Below, piece after piece: positions 8,502-18,017 of a DNA stretch of 64,000 bases. Each line of letters begins with the position of its first letter. The first letter of the stretch is position 1. Made by a program: the position numbers and the translations under genes. The DNA is from Streptomyces katrae (GTDB taxonomy: Bacteria; Actinomycetota; Actinomycetes; Streptomycetales; Streptomycetaceae), in contig NZ_CP020042.1 of NCBI RefSeq assembly GCF_002028425.1, forward strand, positions 6,361,560-6,425,559, written 5' to 3'. The notes under the pieces were generated by a model. It worked only from the letters and a program-made list of their open reading frames with translations. It was not told where the DNA came from and searched no databases.

Positions 8502-9344
8502 TCAGACGTCGAAGACGGCCGGGTCCGGACCGATGCGGCGCCCGTCCGCGCCCAGCGCGTCCAGCGCCGCCAGGTCCTCGGCGTCCAGCTCGAACCCGAA
8601 CACGTCCAGGTTCTCCCGGATCCGGGAGGGGGTCACCGACTTCGGGATCACGATGGTGCCCAGCTGGAGGTGCCAGCGCAGCACCACCTGCGCCGCGCTG
8701 CGCCCGTGCTTGGCGGCCACGGCGGTGACCGCCGGGAGCTCCAGCAGCTCCTTGCCCTGGCCCAGCGGGGACCAGGCCTCGGTCGCGATCCCGAGCCGGG
8801 CGTGCAGGGCGCGCAGTTCCGGCTGCGGGAACAGCGGGTGCAGCTCGATCTGGTTCACCGCCGGGACCAGGGAGCTCTCGGCCCCGAGCCGCTCCAGGTC
8901 CGCCGGGCGGAAGTTCGACACGCCGACGGCCTTGGCGCGGCCGCTCGCCGCGATCTCCTCGAAGGTCTTCCAGATGGTGAGAAAGTCGTCGCGCATCGGG
9001 CGCGGCCAGTGGATCAGGTACAGGTCGACGTGGTCCAGGCCCAGCTTGCCGAGCGAGTCGTCGAAGGCGCGCAGCACCGCGTCCCGGTCCCAGCGCCGGT
9101 CCGGCCCGTTCCACAGCTTGGTGGTGACGAACAGCTCCTCGCGCGGCAGCCCGCAGCCGGTCACCGCCCGGCCGGTACCCCGCTCGTTGCCGTAGACCGC
9201 CGCGGTGTCGACGCTGCGGTAGCCGGCCGCCAGCGCGGCCCCGACGACCCGTTCCGCCTCCTCGTCGGGAACCTGCCAGACGCCGAAGCCGAGCTGGGGC
9301 ATGAGCGTGCCGTTGTTGAGCTTGATGTTCGGGACCTGGTTCAC
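8502..9344 (-). CDS. Aldo/keto reductase
   Basis: NADPH-dependent carbonyl reductase of 280 aa with the (beta/alpha)8 AKR fold, closest in appearance to 2,5-diketo-gluconate reductase types (AKR5). Catalytic tetrad regions are visible: VDTAAVYGNE (Asp and Tyr), TTKLWN (Lys) and LYLIHWP (His). The cofactor region contains IPKSVTPSRIREN. The GTG at 9344 has AGGAA about nine bases upstream; the longer frame to 9419 is not convincing. It is first in a two-gene unit with the RICIN protein. The physiological substrate is not predictable. Confidence 0.93.
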   Translation of the reverse strand: MNQVPNIKLNNGTLMPQLGFGVWQVPDEEAERVVGAALAAGYRSVDTAAVYGNERGTGRAVTGCGLPREELFVTTKLWNGPDRRWDRDAVLRAFDDSLGKLGLDHVDLYLIHWPRPMRDDFLTIWKTFEEIAASGRAKAVGVSNFRPADLERLGAESSLVPAVNQIELHPLFPQPELRALHARLGIATEAWSPLGQGKELLELPAVTAVAAKHGRSAAQVVLRWHLQLGTIVIPKSVTPSRIRENLDVFGFELDAEDLAALDALGADGRRIGPDPAVFDV

Positions 9345-9521
9345 GACGGGTGTTCCTCGGGGTCGGCGCGGTGCGGTGTGCGCGGGGGCGCGCGGAGGGC
9401 CACAACCGGCCTCCCGCACACCGTATTCCCGCCCCCGCCCCCTGCGGCCGCCCCACCACCCGGACGGCCCAGCCCGCGCGGGATCCGTACCGGCGGTGCC
9501 CCGGCCGCGCGGGGTGGGCGG

Positions 9522-11348
9522 TCAGGAAGGGTAGAGCTCCGCGATCTCCCGCGCGTACGCCGATTCGATCGCCCGGCGCTTCAGCTTCAGCGAGGGCGTC
9601 AGCAGCCCCCGCTCCTCCGTGAACTGCCCCGTCAGCACCCGGAAGGCGCGGATCTGCTCGGCCTGCGACACCAGGGTGTTGGCCGCCACCACCGCCCGCC
9701 GCACCTCCGCCGTCAGCGCCGGATCCCCCACCAGCTGCTCCGCCGACCGCTGCGCCAGCCCGCGCATCGACAGCCAGTGCGCTATCCCCTCCATGTCCAG
9801 GGTCACCAGCGCCGTGACGAACGGCCGGTCGTTGCCCACCAGGACGCACTGGGACACCAGCGGATGCGAACGCACCCGCTCCTCCAGCGCCGCCGGCGCC
9901 ACGCTCTTGCCGTTCGAGGTCACCAGGATCTCCTTCTTGCGCCCGGTGATCGTCAGATAGCCGTCGCCGTCCAGCCGCCCCAGGTCCCCGGTCGCCAGCC
10001 AGCCCTCCCGCAGCACCTCCTCCGACGCCCGCGCGTCGCCCAGGTAGCCGGAGAAGACGTGACGGCCGTACAGCCACACCTCCCCGTCCTCGGCGATGTG
10101 CACCGTGGTGCCCGGGATCGGCGGCCCCACCGTCCCGTACTTCACCGCACCCGGCGGGTTCGCCGTGGCCGCCGCGCAGGACTCCGTCAGCCCGTACCCC
10201 TCGAACACCGTGATCCCGGCGCCGTCGAAGAACAACCCCAGCCGGCGCGCCATCGCCGAGCCGCCCGACATCGCGTGCCGCACCCGCCCGCCCAGGGCCT
10301 CGCGGACCTTGCCGTACACCAGCTTCTCGAAGAGCTGGTGCTCCATCCGCAGCGCGGCCGAGGGCCCCGGCCCCGTCCCGAACGCCTTCTGCTCCCGCGC
10401 CTCCGCGTACCGCACGGCCGTCTCCACCGCCCGGTCGAAGGGCCCCGTCCGCCCCTCCGCCTCCGCCGTGCGGCGCGCCGCCGCGAACACCTTCTCGAAG
10501 ACGTACGGGACCCCCAGTACGAACGTCGGCCGGAAGGCGGCCAGATCGGGCAGCAGCTCCGAGGCGGCCACCGCCGGCTGGTGCCCGAGCTTGACCCCCG
10601 CCCGGACGGCGGCCACCTCCACCATCCGCCCGAAGACGTGCGCCAGCGGCAGGAACAACAGGGTCGACGGCTGCTCGCCCGGCCCCGCCCGGAACACCGA
10701 CTTCCAGCGGGCGACCAGCGTGTCGGCCTCGAACATGAAGTTCGCGTGGGTGAGCACGCACCCCTTGGGGCGGCCCGTTGTCCCCGAGGTGTAGATGACG
10801 GTGGCGACCGCGTCGGGGGTCACCGCACGCCGGTGCCGGTGCACGACGTCCTCGTCCACCCCCCGACCGGCCGCCACCAGTTCGGCCACCGCCCCGGCGT
10901 CGAGCTGCCACAGCAGCCGCAGCCGGGGCAGCCGCTCGATCACCGAACCGACCGTCATCGCCTGGTCCTCGTCCTCCACGACGCACCCGGTGCAGGAGGA
11001 GTCGTACAGGATCCAGTGCACCTGCTCCGCCGACGAGGTCGGATAGACCGGGACCGGCTGGGCGCCGATCGCCCACAGCGCGAAGTCGAACAGGGTCCAC
11101 TCGTAGCGGGTGCGCGCCATCACCGCGACCCGGTCCCCGAACCGCACCCCCTGCGCCAGCAGCCCCTTGGCGAGCGCGAGCACCTCCCCGGCCAGCTCCC
11201 CGGAGGTCACGTCCCGCCACACCCCGGCCGTCTTGCGGCCCAGCGCCACCCGGTGCGGGTCCTGCCCGGCATGCTCGAAGACCACGTCGGCCAGGCCGCC
11301 GGCCGGCTGGCCGCTGACCACGGGGGGCACGGTGAACTCGCGCAACAT
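9522..11348 (-). CDS. Long-chain fatty acid--CoA ligase (FadD15-like AMP-binding)
   Basis: Adenylate-forming enzyme, 608 aa, that activates fatty acids to acyl-CoA using ATP. The AMP-binding signature is YTSGTTGRPKGCVLTH, with later motifs FEGYGLTESC, GWLATGDLGRLDGDGYL and the hinge/lysine region GRKKEILVTSNGKSV and PSLKLKRRAI. Length and order fit the FACL / FadD15 group. The ATG start has AGGAG seven bases upstream. It stands alone between LysR and the aldo/keto reductase, so it is probably a general fatty-acid activating enzyme rather than part of a pathway cluster. Confidence 0.94.
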   Translation of the reverse strand: MLREFTVPPVVSGQPAGGLADVVFEHAGQDPHRVALGRKTAGVWRDVTSGELAGEVLALAKGLLAQGVRFGDRVAVMARTRYEWTLFDFALWAIGAQPVPVYPTSSAEQVHWILYDSSCTGCVVEDEDQAMTVGSVIERLPRLRLLWQLDAGAVAELVAAGRGVDEDVVHRHRRAVTPDAVATVIYTSGTTGRPKGCVLTHANFMFEADTLVARWKSVFRAGPGEQPSTLLFLPLAHVFGRMVEVAAVRAGVKLGHQPAVAASELLPDLAAFRPTFVLGVPYVFEKVFAAARRTAEAEGRTGPFDRAVETAVRYAEAREQKAFGTGPGPSAALRMEHQLFEKLVYGKVREALGGRVRHAMSGGSAMARRLGLFFDGAGITVFEGYGLTESCAAATANPPGAVKYGTVGPPIPGTTVHIAEDGEVWLYGRHVFSGYLGDARASEEVLREGWLATGDLGRLDGDGYLTITGRKKEILVTSNGKSVAPAALEERVRSHPLVSQCVLVGNDRPFVTALVTLDMEGIAHWLSMRGLAQRSAEQLVGDPALTAEVRRAVVAANTLVSQAEQIRAFRVLTGQFTEERGLLTPSLKLKRRAIESAYAREIAELYPS

Positions 11349-11501
11349 TCCGCTCCTTGGATCCCGGGCGCCGAGACGCTACCCCACCGGCCCCCACGCC
11401 CGGCACCCCTGCGGAAACCTCCACAAGATCCCCTCGCGCACGGCCCCGCCCGACCTGCGCACTCACCCGCGCGGGGCCGGGCCGAGCCGCCCGCCGCCGC
11501 C

Positions 11502-12353
11502 CTACGCCGCCCGGCTCAGCCGGTCCCCGCCCGCCAGCACCGCGGCCGCCAGCGCCTCCGCGGCCGGGGTCGGGCGGCGCCCCTGGAGCAGGGCGAACTC
11601 CACCGGCCCCAGCTCCGGCAGCCCGCCCACCCGCACCAGACCCGGCGGGATCAGCCCCCGGGTGTGCGCCATCACTCCGAGCCCCGCACGGGCCGCCGCG
11701 ATCAGACCGCTCAGGCTCCCGCTCGTACAGGCGATCCGCCAGGCCCGCCCCTCCCGCTCCAGCACCTCCAGCGCCCGCGCCCGGGTGATCCCCGGCGGCG
11801 GGAACACGATCAGCGGCACCGGGCGCTCCGGGTCCAGCCGCAGCCCCTCCGCCCCGATCCACACCATCCGGTCCCGCCACACCAGCCGGCCCCGCTCGTC
11901 CCCCGGCCCGCGCCGCTTGGCCAGCACCAGGTCCAGACGGCCCTCGTCCAGCCGCTCGTGCAGGACGCCCGACAGCTCGACCGACAGCTCCAGGTCCACC
12001 TCGGGGTGCTCGTGGCGGAACCCCTCCAGGATCTCCGGCAGCCGCGTCAGCACGAAGTCCTCCGAGGCCCCGAACCGCAGCCGCCCCCGCAGCCGCGTCC
12101 CGGCGAAGAAGGCCGCCGCCCGCTCGTGCGCCTCCAGGATCGTGCGCGCGAAGCCCAGCAGCGCCTCCCCGTCCTCCGTCAGCGCCACGCTGTGCGTGTC
12201 CCGGGCGAACAGCGGCCGGCCCGTGGCCTCCTCCAGCCGCCGCACGTGCTGGCTGACCGTGGACTGCCGCACCCCCAGCCGCCCCGCGGCCTGGGTGAAG
12301 CTCAGCGTCTGGGCCACCGTGAGGAAGGTGCGCAGCTGGACCGGGTCGTACAC
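11502..12353 (-). CDS. LysR-family transcriptional regulator
   Basis: Regulator of 283 aa. Residues 1 to 60 form the LysR winged HTH (LRTFLTVAQTLSFTQAAGRL then RQSTVSQHVRRLEE), followed by the periplasmic-binding-like effector domain (RLRFGASEDFVLTRLPEIL onwards). It is divergent from the bile-acid/sodium-symporter-type gene at 12501, the classical arrangement in which a LysR protein controls the neighbouring gene from the shared 147-bp intergenic region. The inducer is unknown. Confidence 0.93.
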   Translation of the reverse strand: MYDPVQLRTFLTVAQTLSFTQAAGRLGVRQSTVSQHVRRLEEATGRPLFARDTHSVALTEDGEALLGFARTILEAHERAAAFFAGTRLRGRLRFGASEDFVLTRLPEILEGFRHEHPEVDLELSVELSGVLHERLDEGRLDLVLAKRRGPGDERGRLVWRDRMVWIGAEGLRLDPERPVPLIVFPPPGITRARALEVLEREGRAWRIACTSGSLSGLIAAARAGLGVMAHTRGLIPPGLVRVGGLPELGPVEFALLQGRRPTPAAEALAAAVLAGGDRLSRAA

Positions 12354-12500
12354 ACCCCCAGACTAAGGCGCGCTCATCACGGCACGCGATGGCAGTCAGA
12401 GCGGTGTGCGGGTTTCCCGATGACCGGCGAAGGGCGACGATGGAAGCCGCCCGCCGCAACCGGGCGCCCTCCCTTGGACGACAGCAAGCGAGCACAGCCC

Positions 12501-13553
12501 ATGCCACGCCCCCGACTCCCCGCCCGGCTCCCCCTGGACCCCTACGTCCTGGCGCTGCTCGCCACCGTGGGCCTCGCCGCGCTGCTCCCCGCCCGCGGCC
12601 CCGCCGCCACCCTCGCCGACGGAGCCTCCACCGCCGCCGTGGCCCTGCTCTTCTTCCTCTACGGAGCCCGGCTCTCCACCCGCGAGGCCCTTGACGGACT
12701 GCGCCACTGGCGGCTCCACCTCACCGTGCTGGCCTGCACCTTCCTGCTCTTCCCGGCCCTCGGCCTGGCCGCCCGCTTCCTCGTGCCCACCCTCCTGACG
12801 CAGCCCCTCTACAACGGACTGCTCTTCCTCTGCCTGGTCCCCTCGACCGTCCAGTCCTCCATCGCCTTCACCTCGATCGCCCGCGGCAACGTCCCCGCCG
12901 CGATCTGCGCCGGCTCCTTCTCCAGCCTCGCCGGCATCGTCGTGACCCCCCTGCTCGCCGGAGCCCTGCTCGGCGGCGACACCGGCGGCTTCTCCGCGGA
13001 CTCCCTCCTGAAGATCGTCGTCCAGCTGCTGCTCCCCTTCCTCCTCGGCCAGACCCTGCGCCGCTGGGTCGGCGGCTTCCTCACCCGCCACAAGAAGGTC
13101 CTCGGCCTCGTCGACCGGGGCTCGATCCTCCTCGTCGTCTACGCCGCCTTCAGCGCGGGCATGGCCGCCGGGGTCTGGCACCGGGTCAGCCTCCCGCGCC
13201 TGGGCGCGCTGATGGCCGTGGAGGCCGTGCTCCTCGCCGCCATGCTCCTCGTCACCTGGTACGGGGCCGGCCGCCTCGGCTTCGGCCGCGCGGACCGGAT
13301 CGCGATCCAGTTCGCCGGGTCCAAGAAGAGCCTGGCCGCCGGACTCCCCATGGCCAGCGTCCTGTTCGGGGCCCAGGCCTCCCTGGCCGTGCTGCCGCTC
13401 ATGCTCTTCCACCAGATGCAGCTGATGGTCTGCGCCGCCCTCGCCCGCCGCCGCGCCCGCGACCCGCAGGAAGGGGACGGCGCCCAACTCCCGGACCGCT
13501 CTGTGGCGGAGGTCTCGTCCCGGCCCCAACACCCGGCCGCGCGGGGCCGGTAA
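12501..13553 (+). CDS. Bile acid:sodium symporter family transporter
   Basis: Membrane transporter of 350 aa from the BASS/SBF-like family (PF13593 type). About nine to ten hydrophobic segments are visible, with family-typical LVPSTVQSSIAFTSIARGNVP and FAGSKKSLAAGLPMA. It probably moves an organic anion or a metabolite with Na+ or H+. The ATG at 12501 was chosen; a longer in-frame start lacks a convincing ribosome binding site. The divergent LysR gene is its likely regulator. The C-terminal 35 residues are hydrophilic. The [2Fe-2S] gene follows after nine bases, so the two are likely co-transcribed. Confidence 0.9.
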   Translation: MPRPRLPARLPLDPYVLALLATVGLAALLPARGPAATLADGASTAAVALLFFLYGARLSTREALDGLRHWRLHLTVLACTFLLFPALGLAARFLVPTLLTQPLYNGLLFLCLVPSTVQSSIAFTSIARGNVPAAICAGSFSSLAGIVVTPLLAGALLGGDTGGFSADSLLKIVVQLLLPFLLGQTLRRWVGGFLTRHKKVLGLVDRGSILLVVYAAFSAGMAAGVWHRVSLPRLGALMAVEAVLLAAMLLVTWYGAGRLGFGRADRIAIQFAGSKKSLAAGLPMASVLFGAQASLAVLPLMLFHQMQLMVCAALARRRARDPQEGDGAQLPDRSVAEVSSRPQHPAARGR

Positions 13554-13562
13554 CGTGCGGCG

Positions 13563-13994
13563 GTGACCTGGATACGCCCGCTCGCCGCCCACGCCCCCCG
13601 CCCCTGCACCCTCGTGGTCTGCCGGGGCTGCTGCTGCGGGGACCCCCGCAAGAACCCCGGCACCGACCACGCCGGCCAGCTCGCCCGGCTCCGCGAGGCC
13701 GCCGACGCCTCCGGGGGCCGGCTGGCCGTACGGACCAGCGACTGCCTCGGGCCCTGCGAGCGGGCCAACGTGATCGTGGTCCAGCCCACCACCGAGGCCC
13801 GCCGCCGGGGCGCGCGCGCCGTCTGGTTCGGCTGGGCCCTGGACGACACCGCGACGGACGAGATCATCGCCTGGGCCGAGTCCGGCGGCCCGGGCGCCAC
13901 CCCGCTCCCGGCCACCCTCGACCTGCACCGCATCGACCCCCCGGAGCCGAAACCGGCCGCCGCCACCCCGCGCGGGGGCAGGCGCCGCAGGTAG
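13563..13994 (+). CDS. (2Fe-2S) ferredoxin domain protein
   Basis: 143-aa protein resembling thioredoxin-like [2Fe-2S] ferredoxins. The putative cluster ligands are in VCRGCCCGD (around residues 20 to 25) and DCLGPCE (around 61 to 65). The C-terminal 25 residues are a basic, Pro-rich tail. It starts with GTG nine bases after the transporter stop and its TAG abuts the fdhD stop codon on the other strand. Electron transfer or a cluster-sensing role is plausible; the partner is unknown. Confidence 0.78.
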   Translation: MTWIRPLAAHAPRPCTLVVCRGCCCGDPRKNPGTDHAGQLARLREAADASGGRLAVRTSDCLGPCERANVIVVQPTTEARRRGARAVWFGWALDDTATDEIIAWAESGGPGATPLPATLDLHRIDPPEPKPAAATPRGGRRRR

Positions 13995-14840
13995 CTAGGA
14001 CCCCTCGGGGGCGGGCAGGAGGATCCGTTCCTCACCCGCGTAGATGTTCATGTCCGGCCCCCGCAGGAAGCCCACCAGCGTCAGCCCCGAGTCCGCCGCC
14101 AGGTCCACCGCCAGCGAGGACGGCGCCGACACCGCCGCCAGCACCGGGATCCCGGCCATCACCGCCTTCTGCGCCAGCTCGAACGAGGCCCGGCCCGACA
14201 CCAGCAGCACCGCCCCGGCCAGCGGCAGCCGCCCGGCCTGCAGCGCCCGCCCGACGATCTTGTCCACGGCGTTGTGCCGCCCCACGTCCTCCCGTACGTC
14301 GAGCAGCTCGCCCTCCGCCGAGAACAGCCCGGCGGCGTGCAGCCCGCCCGTGCGGTCGAAGACCTTCTGCGCCGCCCGCAGCCGGTCCGGCAGCTCCGCG
14401 AGCAGTTCCGCGCGGAGCCGTACCGGGTCCGCGGCGAGCCCCGGGAAACGCGTCGCCGTACGCACCGCGTCCAGGCTGGCCTTGCCGCACAGACCGCAGG
14501 AGGAGGTGGTGTAGACGTTGCGCTCCAGCGTGATGTCCGGCACCGGAACCCCGGCGGCCAGCTGCACGTTGACCACGTTGTAGGTGTTGGAGCCGTCCTC
14601 CGCGGCCCCCTCGCAGTAGGTCACGGCCTGGACGTCCGACGCCCGCGCGATCACGCCCTCGCTGACCAGGAAGCCCGCCGCCAGCGCGAAGTCGTCACCG
14701 GGGGTGCGCATCGTGATGGCCAGCGGCTTGCCGTTCAGCCGTATCTCCAGCGGCTCCTCCGCGACCAGGGTGTCCGGCCGGACACCGGCCGCCCCGCCCC
14801 GGACCCGTATGACGCGGCGCCGCTCGGTGACCCGTCCCAT
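13995..14840 (-). CDS. fdhD: Formate dehydrogenase accessory sulfurtransferase FdhD
   Basis: Sulfurtransferase that passes sulfur from IscS-type desulfurase to the molybdenum cofactor before insertion into formate dehydrogenase. The protein is 281 aa. The redox CxxC loop is [10 protein letters not shown], and the FdhD core is seen in [34 protein letters not shown] and [20 protein letters not shown] chose the ATG at 14840 (MGRVTERRR); the longer frame to 14903 has no homologous look. No formate dehydrogenase gene is in the window. A short dyad lies 34 to 50 bases upstream. Confidence 0.96.
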   Translation of the reverse strand: MGRVTERRRVIRVRGGAAGVRPDTLVAEEPLEIRLNGKPLAITMRTPGDDFALAAGFLVSEGVIARASDVQAVTYCEGAAEDGSNTYNVVNVQLAAGVPVPDITLERNVYTTSSCGLCGKASLDAVRTATRFPGLAADPVRLRAELLAELPDRLRAAQKVFDRTGGLHAAGLFSAEGELLDVREDVGRHNAVDKIVGRALQAGRLPLAGAVLLVSGRASFELAQKAVMAGIPVLAAVSAPSSLAVDLAADSGLTLVGFLRGPDMNIYAGEERILLPAPEGS

Positions 14841-14873
14841 CGCGATCAGCCCCGCCCGCTTCCGTCCTGCGTC

Positions 14874-14890
14874 GTGCACCGATCGTGCAC
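14874..14890 (-). promoter_or_regulatory. Dyad GTGCAC-N5-GTGCAC upstream of fdhD
   Basis: A perfect inverted repeat with 6-bp arms around CGATC, 34 to 50 bases upstream of the chosen fdhD start. Its position fits an operator, but no cognate regulator is identified. Confidence 0.35.
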
Positions 14891-14949
14891 CTGACGAGGA
14901 CATTCTCCCGGATCGTCGACGGGCCCGGTCTCCGGGCTGGGGGATGCTG

Positions 14950-14986
14950 GGAATTCTCCAAATTCCGATGCCCCAATCCTGTTGGG
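14950..14986 (+). promoter_or_regulatory. Two adjacent dyads upstream of the KAS III gene
   Basis: GGAATT-ctcca-AATTCC (14950-14966) and CCCAA-tcctg-TTGGG (14972-14986) sit in an unusually AT-rich patch about 80 to 110 bases before the KAS III start. The placement suggests a promoter or operator region; the regulator is unknown. Confidence 0.35.
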
Positions 14987-15062
14987 TTGCATGCAGACGT
15001 ACTCGCCGGTAGCAGGAGAAGGTGAATGATCCTGACTGCCGTACAAAAGGGGGATCCCGCCC

Positions 15063-16004
15063 ATGACCGGTTCACGCGTGGTGGCGCTAGGGCACTACCA
15101 GCCCGCGAAGGTGCTCACCAACGAGGACCTCGCGGGCATGGTCGAGACCAGCGACGAGTGGATCCTCTCCCGCGTCGGCATCAGGACCCGGCACATCGCG
15201 GGCCCCGACGAACCGGTCGACGAGCTGGCCTACCAGGCCGCCGCCAAGGCCCTCGCCAACGCCGGCCTGGCCCCCGACGACATCGACCTCGTCATCGTGG
15301 CCACGTCCACGGCCATCGACCGTTCCCCCAACATGGCCGCCCGCGTCGCCGCCAAGCTGGGGATGGCCGGCGCGCCCGCCGTGATGGACCTCAACGTCGT
15401 CTGCTCGGGCTTCACCCACGCCCTGGCCACCGCCGACCACGCCATCCGTTGCGGCTCCGCCACCCGCGCCCTGGTCATCGGCGCCGACACGATGGCCGGG
15501 ATCACCGACTGGACCGACCGCACCACCTGCGTGCTGACCGGCGACGGCGCCGGCGCCGCCGTCGTCGAGGCCAGCGCCGAACCGGCCATCGGCCCGGTGC
15601 TGTGGGGCTCGGTCCCGGAGATGGGCCACGCGGTGCGCATCGAGGGCACCCCGCCGGTCTTCGCGCAGGAGGGCCAGGCCGTCTACCGCTGGACCACCAG
15701 CCGGCTTCCGGCCCTGGCCCGCAAGACCTGCGAGAAGGCCGGGATCACCCCCGAGGAGCTCGCCGGGGTCGTCCTGCACCAGGCCAACCTGCGGATCATC
15801 GAGCCCCTCGCCGCCAAGATCGGCGCCGTGAACGCCGTCGTCGCCCGCGACGTCGTCGACTCCGGCAACACCTCGGCGGCCAGCATCCCGATGGCCCTCT
15901 CCAAGCTGGTCGAGCGCGGAGAGATCCCCACCGGCGCCCCGGTCCTCCTGTTCGGCTTCGGCGGCAACCTCTCCTACGCCGGCCAGGTCATCCGCTGCCC
16001 CTAG
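15063..16004 (+). CDS. 3-oxoacyl-ACP synthase III (KAS III / FabH-like)
   Basis: Thiolase-fold condensing enzyme of 313 aa that joins a short acyl-CoA to malonyl-ACP or a similar acceptor. The catalytic triad is visible: Cys114 in VVCSGF, His in [12 protein letters not shown] and Asn in [11 protein letters not shown]. The N-terminal [15 protein letters not shown] is typical. It stands alone, with no acpP, fabD or fabF beside it, so it is more likely a stand-alone paralogue than the initiation enzyme of the main fab operon. The start is ATG with a G-rich ribosome site GGGGGA nine bases before. The tRNA-Leu gene follows 147 bases downstream. Confidence 0.92.
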   Translation: MTGSRVVALGHYQPAKVLTNEDLAGMVETSDEWILSRVGIRTRHIAGPDEPVDELAYQAAAKALANAGLAPDDIDLVIVATSTAIDRSPNMAARVAAKLGMAGAPAVMDLNVVCSGFTHALATADHAIRCGSATRALVIGADTMAGITDWTDRTTCVLTGDGAGAAVVEASAEPAIGPVLWGSVPEMGHAVRIEGTPPVFAQEGQAVYRWTTSRLPALARKTCEKAGITPEELAGVVLHQANLRIIEPLAAKIGAVNAVVARDVVDSGNTSAASIPMALSKLVERGEIPTGAPVLLFGFGGNLSYAGQVIRCP

Positions 16005-16151
16005 GGCGTCGACGACCGGGCCCGGGAAGTGTCCGGCCGCAGGTCAGCGCGGCGTGGCGGGCCGGCGGCCGGGCCGGATAACTGGTCGGAGGGCCGCCGA
16101 TCCTTTGCTATGGTTGTCCATGTCGCCGCGGGAAACCGGGGCCGACCACCG

Positions 16152-16236
16152 GTCCGGGTGGCGGAATGGCAGACGCGCTAGCTTGAGGTGCTAGTGCCCT
16201 TTATCGGGCGTGGGGGTTCAAGTCCCCCCTCGGACA
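16152..16236 (+). tRNA. tRNA-Leu (anticodon GAG)
   Basis: An 85-nt class II tRNA. The acceptor stem GTCCGGG pairs with CTCGGAC plus discriminator A; the D-arm contains GGCGGAATGGCAGAC; the anticodon stem CTAGC/GCTAG encloses the loop TTGAGGT (anticodon GAG, reading CUC and CUU). A long variable arm (TGCCCTTTATCGGGCG) and the T-arm GGGGGTTCAAGTCCCCC follow. No 3' CCA is encoded. Confidence 0.97.
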
Positions 16237-16244
16237 CAGACAGA

Positions 16245-16271
16245 GAACCCCACTCCGGTGGGGTTCTTTTT
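16245..16271 (+). terminator. Rho-independent terminator after tRNA-Leu
   Basis: GAACCCCAC-tccg-GTGGGGTTC forms a 9-bp stem with a 4-nt loop and is followed by five T residues, starting nine bases after the tRNA end. It is the best canonical terminator in the window. Confidence 0.93.
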
Positions 16272-16348
16272 CGTGTTCCGGGGCGGAGCCCGGTGGCCGG
16301 ATCCGCCGGTGCGGCATCATGGGCCCGACCGGGTCGAGGGGGAACAGC

Positions 16349-18001
16349 GTGCCGCAGGACGAACCGCGCAAGGACGTCGTGATCGCCGGGCGGTACCGCC
16401 TGGGGAAGAGGCTGGGCCGGGGCGGCATGGGGACCGTCTGGCAGGCCTCCGACGAGCTCCTGGGACGTGCGGTCGCCGTGAAGGAACTCCACGTCGGCGA
16501 GGACGGGGAAGCGGCGGGGGCGCTGCGCGAGGCCCGGACCGTCGCACAGATCAAGCACCCGCACGTGGTCGTCGTGCACGACGTCGTCGAGGACGACGCC
16601 CGGCCGTACATCGTCATGGAACTCGTCGAGGGCGGCTCGCTCGCCGACCGCCTCACCACCACCGGCCCCCTGGACACCGGGGAGACCGCCCGCGTCGGAC
16701 TCGCCCTGCTCGGCGCCCTGGACGCGGCCCACGAGCGCGGGGTGCTCCACCGCGACGTCAAGCCGGCCAACGTCCTCATGGAGGCGGGCACCGGACGGGT
16801 GGTGCTCACCGACTTCGGCATCGCCCGCCTGGCCGGTTCCACCACCATCAGCGAGACCGGCGCATTCGTCGGCTCGCCCGAGTACACCTCTCCCGAACGG
16901 ATGCAGGGAGCCGCCGCCGGCCCCGCGTCCGACCTGTGGTCCCTGGGCGCCCTGCTGTGCGCCGCGCTGACCGGAGAGTCCCCCTTCCACCGCGACTCGC
17001 TGGGCGGGGTCCTGCACGCCGTCGTGCAGGACGAGATCCGCCCGCCCGCACAGGCGGGCCCGCTGGCCCCGCTGGTCCGTGGCCTGCTGGAACGCGACCC
17101 CGACCGCCGGCTGGGAGCGGCGCAGGCACAGCGGATGCTGTCGGCGTACGTGACCACCGGCAGCCTCCCCGTCCTCGGCCCCGCCACCGCCGCCGCCCCC
17201 GACCGGTCCGCCGCCCCCGCCCCGGCGGGCTGGACGCCGACCGAACGGGCCACCGCGCAGACCGGCCCCGCGCAGGAGGCGAAGCCCCGGGCGGGTCTGC
17301 GCGCCGGACTGGTCGCCGCGCTCGTCGTGACGGCCGTCGTCGGCGCCGTGGCCGTGACCTCCCTGCTCTCCCGCCCGGCCGGCGGCCGGGACACCGCGCA
17401 GGACGACCGCCCCGGCCCGGCGGCCTCCGCCACGACCGCCCCGCTGCTCCCGGCGGCCTCCCCGCCCGCGACCCCCGCCGCCTCCCCCGCGATGGCGACG
17501 GCGACGGCGACCACCACCGTGACCGCGCCCGCACCGGCCCCGCCCGCCCCCGCCGGGAAGCCCGCGCCCGCCGGGTACCGGTGGGTCGCCGACCCGGCGG
17601 GCTTCGGCCTCGCAGTGCCCCAGGGCTTCCAGCGCACCACCGACGACCAGCGGGTCTTCTACGTCTCCCCGGACGGCGCGTTCCGGATCGGCATCAAGGT
17701 GACGTCCGCGTCGCCGGGCGGAGCGCTCGCCGCGATGCGGCGCTCCGACGCGAACGGACCGTCCAACAACCCCGGTTACCGCGACGGCTCGGTCGTCCCC
17801 ACCACCCACGACGGACTGCCCGCGGCCCTGTGGGAGTTCACCTGGAACGGCTTCAGCACCGCCGAGGGCCCACGGCACACCTACGACCTGGGCTGGGACC
17901 GGAACGGCCGGATGTACGACGTCTGGGTCTCGGCCCCCGTCGGCCGCCTCGCCGAGGCCAGGGCCCACTTCGACACCGCCCTCGACTCCTTCGCGTCCTA
18001 G
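16349..18001 (+). CDS. Membrane-anchored Ser/Thr protein kinase (PknB-like)
   Basis: Eukaryotic-type kinase of 550 aa. The cytoplasmic kinase domain spans about residues 15 to 270 with the glycine loop LGRGGMGTVW, ATP lysine in VAVKE, catalytic loop HRDVKPANV, DFGIARL and the SPEY activation segment. A single membrane helix lies near residues 318 to 340 (LRAGLVAALVVTAVVGAV). After it come a Pro/Ala/Thr linker and an extracellular domain of about 140 residues beginning YRWVADPAGFGLAVP, conserved-looking but without PASTA repeats. The GTG at 16349 has GAGGGGG upstream. The signal it senses and its targets are unknown. Confidence 0.93.
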   Translation: MPQDEPRKDVVIAGRYRLGKRLGRGGMGTVWQASDELLGRAVAVKELHVGEDGEAAGALREARTVAQIKHPHVVVVHDVVEDDARPYIVMELVEGGSLADRLTTTGPLDTGETARVGLALLGALDAAHERGVLHRDVKPANVLMEAGTGRVVLTDFGIARLAGSTTISETGAFVGSPEYTSPERMQGAAAGPASDLWSLGALLCAALTGESPFHRDSLGGVLHAVVQDEIRPPAQAGPLAPLVRGLLERDPDRRLGAAQAQRMLSAYVTTGSLPVLGPATAAAPDRSAAPAPAGWTPTERATAQTGPAQEAKPRAGLRAGLVAALVVTAVVGAVAVTSLLSRPAGGRDTAQDDRPGPAASATTAPLLPAASPPATPAASPAMATATATTTVTAPAPAPPAPAGKPAPAGYRWVADPAGFGLAVPQGFQRTTDDQRVFYVSPDGAFRIGIKVTSASPGGALAAMRRSDANGPSNNPGYRDGSVVPTTHDGLPAALWEFTWNGFSTAEGPRHTYDLGWDRNGRMYDVWVSAPVGRLAEARAHFDTALDSFAS

Positions 18002-18017
18002 GAGCCACGGCATCCCG

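Noticed and set aside
8395..13553. Giant open frames (1370 codons minus, 1627 codons plus) across several genes
   Set aside because: They cross well-supported genes in other frames; only the last part of the + frame, from 12501, is a real transporter.
16152..16236. tRNA-Leu as an integration site of a mobile element
   Set aside because: No integrase, no duplicated tRNA 3' end and no foreign-looking genes follow within the window.
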